This document shows positions 24,707-33,249 of a stretch of 64,000 bases of DNA, piece after piece (positions within the stretch are counted from its first letter, which is position 1; each line of letters starts with the position of its first letter). The translations under genes were made by a program, and so were the position numbers. Below the pieces are notes generated by a model. The model searched no databases and was not told the origin of the DNA. It saw nothing but the letters and a program-made list of their open reading frames with translations. The DNA is from Streptomyces sp. NBC_01142 (GTDB taxonomy: Bacteria; Actinomycetota; Actinomycetes; Streptomycetales; Streptomycetaceae): positions 2,356,001 to 2,420,000 of the forward strand of contig NZ_JAPEOR010000001.1 of assembly GCF_026341125.1 (NCBI RefSeq), given 5' to 3'.

Positions 24707-25156
24707 TCGTCGGGGGCCCGACCGGCGCATGGCGTGAGCCGACCGCGCGGTGCACGAGGTCCTCGCTCGCGGAATCCTGGCGGCTCCGCGGGCCGTACAC
24801 TCCACTCATGGGTTGCACACATGCGGTGAGGGAGTGCCTGCGACAGGCCCCTTGCGCGCTGTGCCCCACCGCGCCACGGGCCCGCTGTCGCGCGCTGCAC
24901 GGCCACGGCTAGCCAGTTCTCGACGGGCGCTGCTCTGCGCCCTTTTCCGGTTTCCGGTCCTTCCCCCTCCCGGGGGCACCGCGCGACCTCGCCGTACGTA
25001 CCGCCCGTAGGCCCCGCCCGTACGTACCGCCCGTAGGCCCCGCCTGCAAGGTCCCGCACCACCTCGAAGCATTCCCTCGCACCATCCGTGCACCACTTCC
25101 GCGACTCCTCGGCGACGACCTGACGACCGTCCGAGCCGCACCCCGAGAGGACCCCT
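24707..25156. other. 450-bp intergenic region with a perfect 26-bp tandem duplication
   Basis: A 26-bp unit beginning CGTACGTACCGCCCGTAGG is repeated exactly at 24993-25018 and 25019-25044, about 110 bp before the MurE start. A 34-codon Cys-rich frame opens at an ATG at 24808 but has no ribosome site. No terminator or clear promoter hexamers were found. Confidence 0.45.
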
Positions 25157-26644
25157 GTGAAGTTGAGCGAGTTGCTGGCCGGGCACGACCATGAGGTTCT
25201 TCTGGGTGATCCGGAAACGAGGATCACCGCGGGAACATGCTTCGACGCCCACCGCGTCTCGCCGGGTTCGCTGTTCATCGCGGTACCCGGTCACCGGGAG
25301 GGTGGCCCGGAGGCCGTCGGCTCGGCGCTGGCGCGTGGCGCCGTGGCGGTACTCGTCGACGGCGCGCACGATCTTCCGGCGGCCGTACGGGCGTCGGCCG
25401 CCGGAGTGTGTGTCGTACGGGTCCCGGAGACGCGGACGGCGGCCGCGGTCGTCACCTCCCGCTACTACGGCGAGCCCGGGCGCGAGATGGACATGGTGGC
25501 GATCACCGGCACCAACGGTAAGACGTCGGTGTCGTACATGGTCGAGTCCGTGCTGAGGATCGCCGAAGGGGCCCGGGCCGGGGTGATCGGTACGGCCGGC
25601 AGCCGGATCGGCGACGAACTGATCCCGATGCCGAGATCGGTGCTGACCACGCCGGAGTCGCCGGACTTCCAGTACCTGCTGGGGTACATGCGCGACCGCG
25701 AGGTGGGCACCGTGGTCCTGGAGGCCACCTCGATGGGCCTGCTGAACCACCGGGTGGACCAGGCGTTCATCGACGTGGGGATCTTCACCAATCTGACCCA
25801 GGACCACCTGGACGACCACGGCACCATGGAGAACTACCGGGATGCCAAGCTGCGGCTGTTCCAGGGCCTGTGTCGGCGTGCGGTGGTCAATGCGGATGAC
25901 CCCGTGGGAGCCGGAATCCGGGCGATGATGCCCGGAGCGGTCACCACGTACGCCCTCGACGCCGAGGCGGACTACCGGGCCACCGACCTCAGCATGAACG
26001 CCTTCGGTACCCGCTTCACCCTCCACCACGACGGACGCAAGTACCCGGCGGCGATCCCCGTACCCGGGCGGTTCTCGGTGGCGAACGCGCTGGCCACCGT
26101 GGCGGCCTGCCATCTCCTGGGCCATGACCTGGCAGGGCTGGTTGCCGCGCTCGACCGGATGCCCCCGGTCCCGGGACGATTCGAACGATTCGAGACCCCC
26201 AACGGCACGGCCGCGATCGTGGATTACGCACACTCTCCCGACTCCCTGGACAAGGTGCTCACCACCATCCGGGACTTTGCCGTCGGCCGGGTCATCACCG
26301 TCTTCGGCTGCGGAGGCGACCGGGACGTCACCAAGCGCGCGCGCATGGGGGAGATCGCCGGAACCCGCTCCGACCTCTGTGTCCTGACCTCGGACAACCC
26401 GCGGAACGAAGACCCCGAGGCGATCCTGGACCAGATCACGCCGGGCCTCACCGCGACGGGCACCCCGTTCGAACGGTTCGCCGACCGCCGCCGGGCGATC
26501 GCCTTCGCCCTGTCCGTGGCAGAGCGGGACGACATCGTTCTGATCGCGGGGAAGGGCAGCGAGCCGTTCCAGATCGTCGGCGATCAGCTGATTCCGTTCA
26601 GCGACATGGCGACGGTACGCGAACTCGCCGCCGCGCAGCATTAG
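25157..26644 (+). CDS. murE: UDP-N-acetylmuramyl-tripeptide synthetase (MurE family)
   Basis: 495-residue Mur ligase. Domain 1 (1-110) binds the UDP part; domain 2 holds the P-loop ITGTNGKTS near residue 117 and ATSMGL / FTNLTQDHLDDHG; domain 3 has FGCGGDRDVTKRARMG and SDNPRNEDPEAIL near residue 413. The DNPR motif is the mark of enzymes that add a diaminopimelate residue. It would attach the third stem-peptide amino acid with ATP in the cytoplasm. Standard murE lies in the dcw cluster with murF and mraY; here the gene stands alone, so it is probably a second copy. No ribosome site beyond GAGAGG eight bases upstream. Confidence 0.88.
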   Translation: MKLSELLAGHDHEVLLGDPETRITAGTCFDAHRVSPGSLFIAVPGHREGGPEAVGSALARGAVAVLVDGAHDLPAAVRASAAGVCVVRVPETRTAAAVVTSRYYGEPGREMDMVAITGTNGKTSVSYMVESVLRIAEGARAGVIGTAGSRIGDELIPMPRSVLTTPESPDFQYLLGYMRDREVGTVVLEATSMGLLNHRVDQAFIDVGIFTNLTQDHLDDHGTMENYRDAKLRLFQGLCRRAVVNADDPVGAGIRAMMPGAVTTYALDAEADYRATDLSMNAFGTRFTLHHDGRKYPAAIPVPGRFSVANALATVAACHLLGHDLAGLVAALDRMPPVPGRFERFETPNGTAAIVDYAHSPDSLDKVLTTIRDFAVGRVITVFGCGGDRDVTKRARMGEIAGTRSDLCVLTSDNPRNEDPEAILDQITPGLTATGTPFERFADRRRAIAFALSVAERDDIVLIAGKGSEPFQIVGDQLIPFSDMATVRELAAAQH

Positions 26645-26689
26645 TACGCGGGGGAGCTCACGCCCCGCTGTCTGACGGAGAAATCGTGG

Positions 26690-26710
26690 CACCGCCCGGT
26701 CGGGGCGGTG
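26690..26710. terminator. Hairpin between convergent MurE and aldo/keto reductase genes
   Basis: CACCGCCC and GGGCGGTG form a perfect 8-bp stem around five bases. A second stem (GCGGGG/CCCCGC) lies at 26648-26668 just after the MurE stop. Confidence 0.5.
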
Positions 26711-26759
26711 ACACGGTCATGAGCTGGTCGGCGGCCTCGTCGGCGAGGTCGCCGGCACG

Positions 26760-27593
26760 TCAGCTGTAGTCGAACGTCGCCGGGTCGGGGCCGAGTCGCT
26801 TGCCCTCGTCGAGCGCCGCGAACGCCGCCATGTCGTCGGCGTCCAGTTCGAAGCCGAAGACGTCGAGGTTCTCCTGGATCCGGGACGGGGTCACGGACTT
26901 GGGGATCACGATATTGCCGATCTGCAGGTGCCAGCGCAGCACCACCTGGGCAGGGGTCCTGTCGTGCTTCCGCGCGATCGCGACGACCGTCGGCACCTCG
27001 AGGAGGCCCTTGCCCTGGCCCAGTGGGGACCATGCCTCGGTCTTGATGCCGTGCTTCGCGTGGAAGGCGCGCGACTCGGCCTGCTGGAGCTGCGGGTGCA
27101 CCTCGATCTGATTCACGGCCGGGACGACCGAGGTCTCGCCGAGCAGACGCTCGAGGTGCTCCGGGAGGAAGTTCGAGACGCCGATCGCCGTGGCGCGGCC
27201 GTCCGCGAGGATCTTCTCGAGGGCCTTGTACGTGTCGACGTACAGGTCCTTGGACGGCAGCGGCCAGTGGATCAGGTACAGGTCGACGTACTCGAGGCCC
27301 AGCTTGTCCAGCGAGGTGTCGAAGGCGCGCAGCGCGGAGTCGTACCCCTGCTCGCTGTTCCAGAGCTTCGTGGTGACGAACAGGTCCTCGCGGGCGATGC
27401 CGGAGGCGGCAATGGCACGGCCGGTGCCCTCTTCGTTCTCGTAGATGGCCGCGGTGTCGATGCTGCGGTACCCGGCCTCCAGGGCCGTGGTAACCACCTT
27501 CGCCGCCTCGTCGTCGGGCACCTGCCAGACACCGAAGCCGAGCTGCGGCATCGAGACACCGTTGTTGAGGGTGAGGGAGGGGACCTTGCTCAC
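26760..27593 (-). CDS. Aldo/keto reductase
   Basis: 277 residues, NADPH-linked reductase of the AKR superfamily (2,5-diketo-gluconate reductase-like branch). The catalytic tetrad is visible: Asp in YRSIDTAAIY, Tyr in AIYENEEGTG, Lys in FVTTKLWN and His in LIHWPLP. The cofactor loop IPKSVTPSRIQENLDVF is near the C-terminus. It reduces an aldehyde or ketone in the cytoplasm. The start is the GTG at 27593 (AAGGA ten bases upstream); an open frame continues upstream but lacks a ribosome site. Transcribed alone. Confidence 0.92.
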   Translation of the reverse strand: MSKVPSLTLNNGVSMPQLGFGVWQVPDDEAAKVVTTALEAGYRSIDTAAIYENEEGTGRAIAASGIAREDLFVTTKLWNSEQGYDSALRAFDTSLDKLGLEYVDLYLIHWPLPSKDLYVDTYKALEKILADGRATAIGVSNFLPEHLERLLGETSVVPAVNQIEVHPQLQQAESRAFHAKHGIKTEAWSPLGQGKGLLEVPTVVAIARKHDRTPAQVVLRWHLQIGNIVIPKSVTPSRIQENLDVFGFELDADDMAAFAALDEGKRLGPDPATFDYS

Positions 27594-27812
27594 GAGCGGT
27601 CGATCCTTACGTCGTCGGTTGGTACTCCTACGGTCAACGATCGCCTTCGCAGACGAATTCCCGCCCCCGAAGTTGGCGCGATACAGCTCTGGCCCTATCG
27701 GTCCGGACCGTTGACCGCGTCTCATCAAGACGCAACCCTATGGCACATAACTGAACGCCGGACACTCATGTGAACAAATGTTCAGCGTGCTGATCGATCG
27801 GAGGAGACGGGC

Positions 27813-27887
27813 GTCTGGCAGATCCCGGAGTTCGTGGTCGTCGAGACCGCGCTCGAGGTCACCGCCTACGCCCTCACTGACCGGTAG
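27813..27887 (+). pseudogene. pqqA: pqqA relic with lost start codon
   Basis: The frame reads WQIPEFVVVETALEVTAYAL and ends TDR-stop, matching PqqA precursor peptides, in which the Glu and Tyr of EVTxY are joined to make pyrroloquinoline quinone. GGAGG at 27800-27804 is correctly spaced from codon 27813, but that codon is GTC, one base from GTG. No other start is in frame. It precedes pqqB/pqqE fragments, so it is a remnant rather than a working gene. Confidence 0.7.
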
Positions 27888-27898
27888 ACCCCGCCGCC

Positions 27899-28240
27899 AT
27901 GCTGCCGCAGGTGCTCGGCACCGCGGCGGGCGGCGGATTGGGCGGCCCGGCTCGTACGGGAGGCGGAGCTGCCGCTCGGCCTCAATGTCGTACTGCACCG
28001 GGCCGCTCTCGCCGCTCTCGGCGACCTCGTCGAACTCGGGCTCGCCTGGGGCGCGGAGCGGATCGAGCCGGCCAACACCCGGTTCTACGGCTGGGCGCTG
28101 CGCAACCGGGACGCCCCGCTGCCGGACCGCGCACAGATCGCCCGGGCCCACGAAGCGTCGAGCGGTGGCGGGGCGGCCACCCTGCCACAGTGCCGCAGCT
28201 GCAAGCTGCGTACGCAGCGGACCGGGTGCGCCCCACGTGG
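27899..28240 (+). pseudogene. Collapsed pqqB-pqqE remnant
   Basis: An ATG at 27899 opens LPQVLGTAAGGGL, the N-terminus of PqqB. Near nt 27935 the text switches frame and gene: RLVREAELPLGLNVVLHRAA, LVELGLAWGAERIEPANTRF then YGWALRNRDAPLPDRAQIA is the later part of the radical-SAM domain of PqqE, and LPQCRSC further on may be part of its SPASM Cys cluster. Most of pqqB, all of pqqC and pqqD and the N-terminal CxxxCxxC of pqqE are missing. One or more deletions have fused the ends of a former pqqABCDE operon. Confidence 0.75.
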
Positions 28241-28327
28241 GGTATCTACCGCTCTCCGGGCGACAGTTCGGGCTCCCTGCAGAACTGCCACATGCTCCTC
28301 ACCGGCATGCGCGCCTGTCAGCGCGTC
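28208..28327 (+). other. Unidentified protein fragment after the pqq relic
   Basis: One frame reads AADRVRPTWGIYRSPGDSSG then SLQNCHMLLTGMRACQRV, with the ordered look of a real protein C-terminus (such WGIYRS segments occur in secreted glycan-active proteins). No start is present and the frame drifts afterwards. Probably the tail of another deleted gene. Confidence 0.3.
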
Positions 28328-28393
28328 GGAGCGTACCGCTCGGCTTCGACGGCCACTCCGGCACACGGCCGGGTCCCGGCCGACCACGCGATG

Positions 28394-30217
28394 TCAGCGG
28401 TAGAGAGCGTCCACCTCGACCGCGTACGCCGACTCGATCGCCTTCCGCTTCAATTTGAGCGAGGGGGTGAGCAGCCCGTGCTCCTCACTGAAGGGATGCG
28501 CCAGAATCCGGAACGTACGGATCGACTCCGCCTTCGACACCAGGGTGTTGGCGGCCACCACCGCGCGGCGGATCTCCATCTCCAGCTCCGGGTTCCGCAC
28601 CAGCTCGGCCGGCGGAAGCGGCGGCTTGCCCTGGATCGAGAGCCAGTGGTCGACGGCCTCCTGGTCGACGGTGACCAGCGCCGCGATGTACGGCCGGTCA
28701 TTGCCGACGACGATGCACTGCGCGACCAGCGGATGGCCCCGTACCCGCTCCTCGAGACCCACTGGCGAGACGCTCTTGCCGCCCGAGGTCACCAGGATCT
28801 CCTTTTTCCGCCCGGTGATGGTCAGATAGCCGTCCTCGTCGAGCGCTCCCAGGTCCCCGGTCGCCAGCCAGCCGTCGTGCAGCACGGCGTCGGTGGACTT
28901 CGGGTCGCCCAGATACCCGGAGAAGATGTGGTCGCCGTGCAGCCACACCTCGCCGTCCTCCGCGATGTGCACCGTGGTACCGGGGATCGGCTGGCCGACC
29001 GTGCCGTACCGGGTGCGCTCGGGTGGGTTCGCGGTTGCCGCCGCGGTCGACTCCGTGAGGCCGTACCCCTCGAAGACGGTGACGCCCGCGCCCTCGAAGA
29101 ACAGGCCGAGCCGCCGGTTCATGGCCGAGCCGCCGGACATCGCGTGCCGCACCCGGCCGCCCATCGCCTCGCGGACCTTGCCGTACACGAGCTTCTCGAA
29201 GAGCTGGTGCTGCATCCGCAGCCCGGCCGAAGGACCGGGGCCGAGGCCGAAGGCACGGTGTTCCAAGGCCTCCGCGTACTTCACCGCGACCTCCACGGCC
29301 TTGTCGAAGGGGCCCGTCTTCCCGCCGGCCTCGGCCTTGCGGCGCGCCGCGTTGAAGACCTTCTCGAAGATGTACGGCACGGCCAGGATGAACGTCGGCC
29401 GGAACGCGGCGAGGTCGGGCAGCAAGGCGCTCGCCTGGAGCACCGGCTGGTGCCCGATCTTGACCCGGCCGCGGATCGCAGCGACCTCGACCATCCGCCC
29501 GAAGACATGTGCCAGCGGAAGGAAGAGCAGCGTGGAGGCCTCGTCGCCGGGCCGCGAGTGGAAGACCGGCTCCCAGCGGTCGATCAGGGTGTCGGTCTCG
29601 AACATGAAGTTGGCGTGGGTGATCACACAGCCCTTGGGGCGGCCGGTGGTCCCGGAGGTGTAGATGATGGTGGCGATCGAGTCCGGGGTCACCGCGCGCC
29701 GGTGCCGGTGCACCACCTCGTCGTCGATGTGCGCGCCCTCCGCGACCAGTTCGGCGATCGCGCCCGCGTCCAGCTGCCACAGCCGTTTCAGCTGCGGCAG
29801 CCGGTCGATGACCGAGCCGATGGTCATGGCGTGGTCCTCGTGCTCCACCATGCACGCCGAGACCTCGGCGTCGTGCAGCATCCAGAAGACCTGGTCGGCG
29901 GAGGAGGTGGGGTAGATGGGCACGGACTGGGCCCCGACCGTCCAGAGCGCGAAGTCGAACAGTGTCCACTCGTAGCGTGTGGGACACATGAGCGCGACAC
30001 GGTCCCCGAACCGGACGCCGTGCGCCAGCAGCCCCTTGGCGAGCGCCAGCACCTCGTCGCGGAACTCGCCTGAGGTCACTTCCTGCCATTGGCCGGCCGC
30101 GTCCTTGCGGCCGAGCGCGACGCGTTGGGGATCGTCCTCGGCATGGTCGAAGACCGCGTCGGCCAGCCCGCCGACCTGAGGCGCCGCGGCCATGGGTGGG
30201 ACAGTGAATTCGCGCAA
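28394..30217 (-). CDS. Long-chain fatty-acid CoA ligase (FadD15-like)
   Basis: 607 residues, AMP-forming acyl-CoA synthetase. The P-loop-like IIYTSGTTGRPKG is followed by the FadD motifs FLPLAHVFGRMVE, EGYGLTES, GDLGALDEDGYLTITGRKKE and the C-terminal lysine region (LTPSLKLKRK). It activates long-chain fatty acids with ATP and CoA at the membrane surface. The start is a TTG at 30217 with AAGGAG eight bases upstream, giving MREFTVPP as in FadD15 homologues. It follows the MFS gene on the same strand with a 206-bp gap, so it likely has its own promoter. Confidence 0.92.
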   Translation of the reverse strand: MREFTVPPMAAAPQVGGLADAVFDHAEDDPQRVALGRKDAAGQWQEVTSGEFRDEVLALAKGLLAHGVRFGDRVALMCPTRYEWTLFDFALWTVGAQSVPIYPTSSADQVFWMLHDAEVSACMVEHEDHAMTIGSVIDRLPQLKRLWQLDAGAIAELVAEGAHIDDEVVHRHRRAVTPDSIATIIYTSGTTGRPKGCVITHANFMFETDTLIDRWEPVFHSRPGDEASTLLFLPLAHVFGRMVEVAAIRGRVKIGHQPVLQASALLPDLAAFRPTFILAVPYIFEKVFNAARRKAEAGGKTGPFDKAVEVAVKYAEALEHRAFGLGPGPSAGLRMQHQLFEKLVYGKVREAMGGRVRHAMSGGSAMNRRLGLFFEGAGVTVFEGYGLTESTAAATANPPERTRYGTVGQPIPGTTVHIAEDGEVWLHGDHIFSGYLGDPKSTDAVLHDGWLATGDLGALDEDGYLTITGRKKEILVTSGGKSVSPVGLEERVRGHPLVAQCIVVGNDRPYIAALVTVDQEAVDHWLSIQGKPPLPPAELVRNPELEMEIRRAVVAANTLVSKAESIRTFRILAHPFSEEHGLLTPSLKLKRKAIESAYAVEVDALYR

Positions 30218-30423
30218 TGGCCTGCTCCTTGTGGCGCTCCGCACAGCGCCGTGACGCTACCCCAATGGTCCACGGGGCGGCAGGGCCTTGCGGAAGTGTG
30301 GACGAATGGCATCACCACAGGTCAGCCACAGATATCCGGCCACACAGGGGAGGTTGGGGCGGCAGTTCTGACCGCAGAGTAAGAACGCCGCACCCGAATC
30401 TCCACCGAATCTGTACGCCGCGA

Positions 30424-31962
30424 TCACGGCCGCTCTACGGTCGCAGGGCGCTTGGTCCGTACCTGCCCGGCGGGTGTGGTCGCGGGTGTGGTCGCGGGTG
30501 CGGCCGGGGGTGCGGGTGAGGTCCGCACCCACACCAGCACCGCCAGACCGGCCAGCAGGCCGGTGACCCCGGCGACGAGTGCGGCGGTGTTCAGGCCGGA
30601 GGCGAAGGCGGCACGCAGCACCTCCTCCGCGGTCGTACGGCGCAGTGCCTGCGCGCCGCCGCCCGCGAGCGTGTGCGCCGCGTCGTCGGCCTGACCCACC
30701 CCCGCCTCACGGAACGAGGCGGACATCCGCGCAGCCGCGATCGTACCGAAGACGGCGACCCCGAGCGCGAACCCGAGCTGGCGGAACGTATTGACCGCGC
30801 CACCCGCCATGCCCGCGTTCTGGGGCGGTACGGAGGCGAGTGCCGCACCCCCGAGACCGGGCGACACCAGGCCCACCCCGACCCCCGACACTGCCAGGCC
30901 GGCGGCCAGGGAGCCCCACCCCGAATCCGCGTCCAGCACCGCCTGCGCCAGTGTGCCGCCGCCGATGAGCAGCAGCCCGCCGCCGATCACCAGCCGGTGC
31001 GGCGCCGCGTGCAGCAGCCGCCCGGACACCGCGGCCACCACGAACGCCGTGGCGGCCAGCGGCAGCAGCGCCAGCCCTGCCTGCACCGGGCTCATGCCCA
31101 GAACCGTCTGCAGCCAGATCGAGGTGTACGGCATCACTCCGAACGCGGCCGCGTTGTACGCCATGCCCCCTGCCATCACCGCCAGGAACGACGGCCGCCG
31201 GAACAGCGACAGATCGATCAGCGGCTGCGCCGCCCGTCGCTGGACCGCGACGAAGACGGCCAGTGCGAGCACGGCCACGGCGAACAGCGCTCCCGTGCCT
31301 GCCGAGGTCCAGCCCTCGGCGCCGGCTCGTACCACTCCGTAGGTCAGCGCGCCGGCGAACAGTGCGAACGCCGCCGTACCCGCCCAGTCGATCCGCCGCG
31401 CGCCCTGCCCCTTCGTGGGCTCCACCGCGTGCACAGTGAGCCAGATCGCCGCCACGCTCACCGGCAGATTGACGAAGAAGATCCACCGCCAGTCCAGGCT
31501 CTGCGTCAGTACCCCGCCCAGCACAGGACCGAGGGCAGCGGCGGCACCGCTGACCGCACCCCATATCCCGAGCGCGAAGGACCGTTCCCGCCCTTCGTAG
31601 GCAGCCCCCAGCAACGACAGCGTGGTGGCGAACATCGCCGCCGCGCCGACGCCCTGGAGGCCGCGCATCACGATGAGCGAGGCGGAGCCGGACGCCAGTC
31701 CGCAGCCCAGCGACGCCAGCGCGAACAGCGCCGTTCCCGCCACGTACATCCGGCGGCGCCCGATCACATCCGCGGCCGCTCCCGCACCGAGCAGCAGCGC
31801 TGCCAGCACCAGCGCATAGATGTCGATCACCCACTGGAGATCGGTGAGCGAGGCGTCCAGCGCGCCCGCCATGTCCGGCAGCGCGACGATCACCACCGTC
31901 ACATCGAGCAGCAGCATGAATGTCCCCAGACAGACCGCTACCAGCGGCCCCCACTTGCGCAT
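30424..31962 (-). CDS. MFS drug exporter, DHA2 (EmrB/QacA) family
   Basis: 512 residues with fourteen predicted helices. Family motifs are clear: LDVTVVIVALPDMAG in helix 1, GRRRMYVAGTALFALASL (motif A) and the motif C helix LGPVLGGVLTQSLDWRWIFFVNLPV. It exports drugs or dyes in exchange for protons. ATG at 31962 follows GGAGGA by six bases. It is divergent from an Lrp-type regulator 113 bp away, which probably controls it. The C-terminal tail is Pro/Ala/Thr-rich. Confidence 0.92.
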   Translation of the reverse strand: MRKWGPLVAVCLGTFMLLLDVTVVIVALPDMAGALDASLTDLQWVIDIYALVLAALLLGAGAAADVIGRRRMYVAGTALFALASLGCGLASGSASLIVMRGLQGVGAAAMFATTLSLLGAAYEGRERSFALGIWGAVSGAAAALGPVLGGVLTQSLDWRWIFFVNLPVSVAAIWLTVHAVEPTKGQGARRIDWAGTAAFALFAGALTYGVVRAGAEGWTSAGTGALFAVAVLALAVFVAVQRRAAQPLIDLSLFRRPSFLAVMAGGMAYNAAAFGVMPYTSIWLQTVLGMSPVQAGLALLPLAATAFVVAAVSGRLLHAAPHRLVIGGGLLLIGGGTLAQAVLDADSGWGSLAAGLAVSGVGVGLVSPGLGGAALASVPPQNAGMAGGAVNTFRQLGFALGVAVFGTIAAARMSASFREAGVGQADDAAHTLAGGGAQALRRTTAEEVLRAAFASGLNTAALVAGVTGLLAGLAVLVWVRTSPAPPAAPATTPATTPAGQVRTKRPATVERP

Positions 31963-32075
31963 GACGTCCTCCGTCGCTCGGTTTCCTTGCCTGCCGTACG
32001 ATCCGGGAACCGGCCGTGATGCGGCGGTCAGGGCCTGTTCATCACCGGAATCCGACATCCAGGGGCGATACAGCG

Positions 32076-33056
32076 GTGGAATTCCACGTACCGGATGAAC
32101 TCGACCTTCAGCTGCTGCATGCTCTGGACATCGACGGCCGGGCCTCGTTCAGCCGGATCGGTGCCGTCCTGGGAGTCTCCGACCAGACGGTCGCCCGCCG
32201 CTTCCGACGGCTGCGCGCCGAGGCCGGGGTACGTGTCGTGGCCGTCCGGGACGTCCAACTCCTGCGCCAGGACACCTGGATGCTGCGGCTGCGCTGCACG
32301 CCCGACGCCGCGGACTCCCTCGCCCGGGCGCTCGCCCGCCGCCCCGACACCGCCTGGATCGGCCTCACTTCGGGCGGTACGGAAGTGGTCTGCATGACCC
32401 GGACGCGTACCCGCGGGGAACAAGACGAACTGATCCTCGGCAAACTCCCGCGCACCCCGAGCATCGTCGAGATCCGCGCCCACCAGCTGCTGCACCGCTT
32501 CTTCGGCGGCCCCTCGGGCTGGCTGGCCAAGAGCCGCGCACTCACCCGGGCCCAGGCCGACGCCCTGCGCCCGGTCATCGACGAGCCGCGTGACCCGGAC
32601 GGCGTCACCAGCATCACCGCCGAGGACGAACCGCTGGTCACCGCCCTCGAACGCGACGGGCGGGCCACCTTCGCGCAATTGCAGCAGGCCACCGGCCGCT
32701 CGGAGTCGGCCCTGCGCCGCCGTCTGGACCAACTCCTGCGCTCCGGGGCGCTGTTCGTCGATGTGCAGTTCGACACCGACGTGTTCGGCTACGCCACCCG
32801 CGCCCTCCTGTGGATCACGGCGGCGCCCTCCGCACTGGACTCCGTCGGCCGCGCCCTTGCCACCCACCCCGAGGTGGCCTTCGCCGCCGCGACGGCGGGC
32901 CACTGCAACCTGGTGGCGGTGATCGTCTGCCCCGACACCGCCGCCATCTACCGCTACTTGAGCGAGCGGCTCGGGCGGCTGGAGGGCGTACAGCACGTGG
33001 AGTGCGCGCCGGTGCTGCGGACGGTGAAGCAACTGACGTACGAGGAGCGCCGCTGA
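32076..33056 (+). CDS. Lrp/AsnC-family regulator, double-unit
   Basis: 326 residues, about twice a normal Lrp, made of two fused HTH-plus-RAM units. Unit 1: LDLQLLHALDIDGRASFSRIGAVLGVSDQTVARRFRRL; unit 2: LVTALERDGRATFAQLQQATGRSESALRRRLDQL. Each is followed by an alpha/beta ligand-binding domain (second: VFGYATRALLWITAAPSALDSV, GHCNLVAVIVC). It probably senses an amino acid. The GTG at 32076 has AGGGG about ten bases upstream. It is divergent from the MFS exporter, its likely target. Confidence 0.88.
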   Translation: MEFHVPDELDLQLLHALDIDGRASFSRIGAVLGVSDQTVARRFRRLRAEAGVRVVAVRDVQLLRQDTWMLRLRCTPDAADSLARALARRPDTAWIGLTSGGTEVVCMTRTRTRGEQDELILGKLPRTPSIVEIRAHQLLHRFFGGPSGWLAKSRALTRAQADALRPVIDEPRDPDGVTSITAEDEPLVTALERDGRATFAQLQQATGRSESALRRRLDQLLRSGALFVDVQFDTDVFGYATRALLWITAAPSALDSVGRALATHPEVAFAAATAGHCNLVAVIVCPDTAAIYRYLSERLGRLEGVQHVECAPVLRTVKQLTYEERR

Positions 33057-33142
33057 GATTGCGGCAACCCGAGCTTCACCGTGCCCAGCGGTTGCCAGAG
33101 GAAGAAGACGCTCGTCGACTGCTGCGTGCTCACCGACTGCAT

Positions 33143-33182
33143 GCCGGACTGCCGGACTGCCGGACTGCCGGACTGCCGGACC
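33143..33182. repeat. Five tandem copies of an 8-bp unit
   Basis: GCCGGACT is repeated four times exactly and a fifth time as GCCGGACC. It lies 68 bp upstream of the NACHT gene start. The unit length is not a multiple of three. Just downstream, GACTGTAT occurs twice 20 bp apart (33204 and 33224). Confidence 0.8.
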
Positions 33183-33249
33183 GCCCTCCGGGCTGCCGCT
33201 CCCGACTGTATTGTCCGTGAAGTCGACTGTATGCACGGGGGATTGGGGC

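Noticed and set aside
24808..24912. Short Cys-rich frame upstream of MurE that could be a leader peptide
   Set aside because: No ribosome site and no attenuator-like hairpins follow it.
33143..33182. Short tandem repeats as a CRISPR-like array
   Set aside because: Units are 8 bp with no spacers; no cas genes are present.
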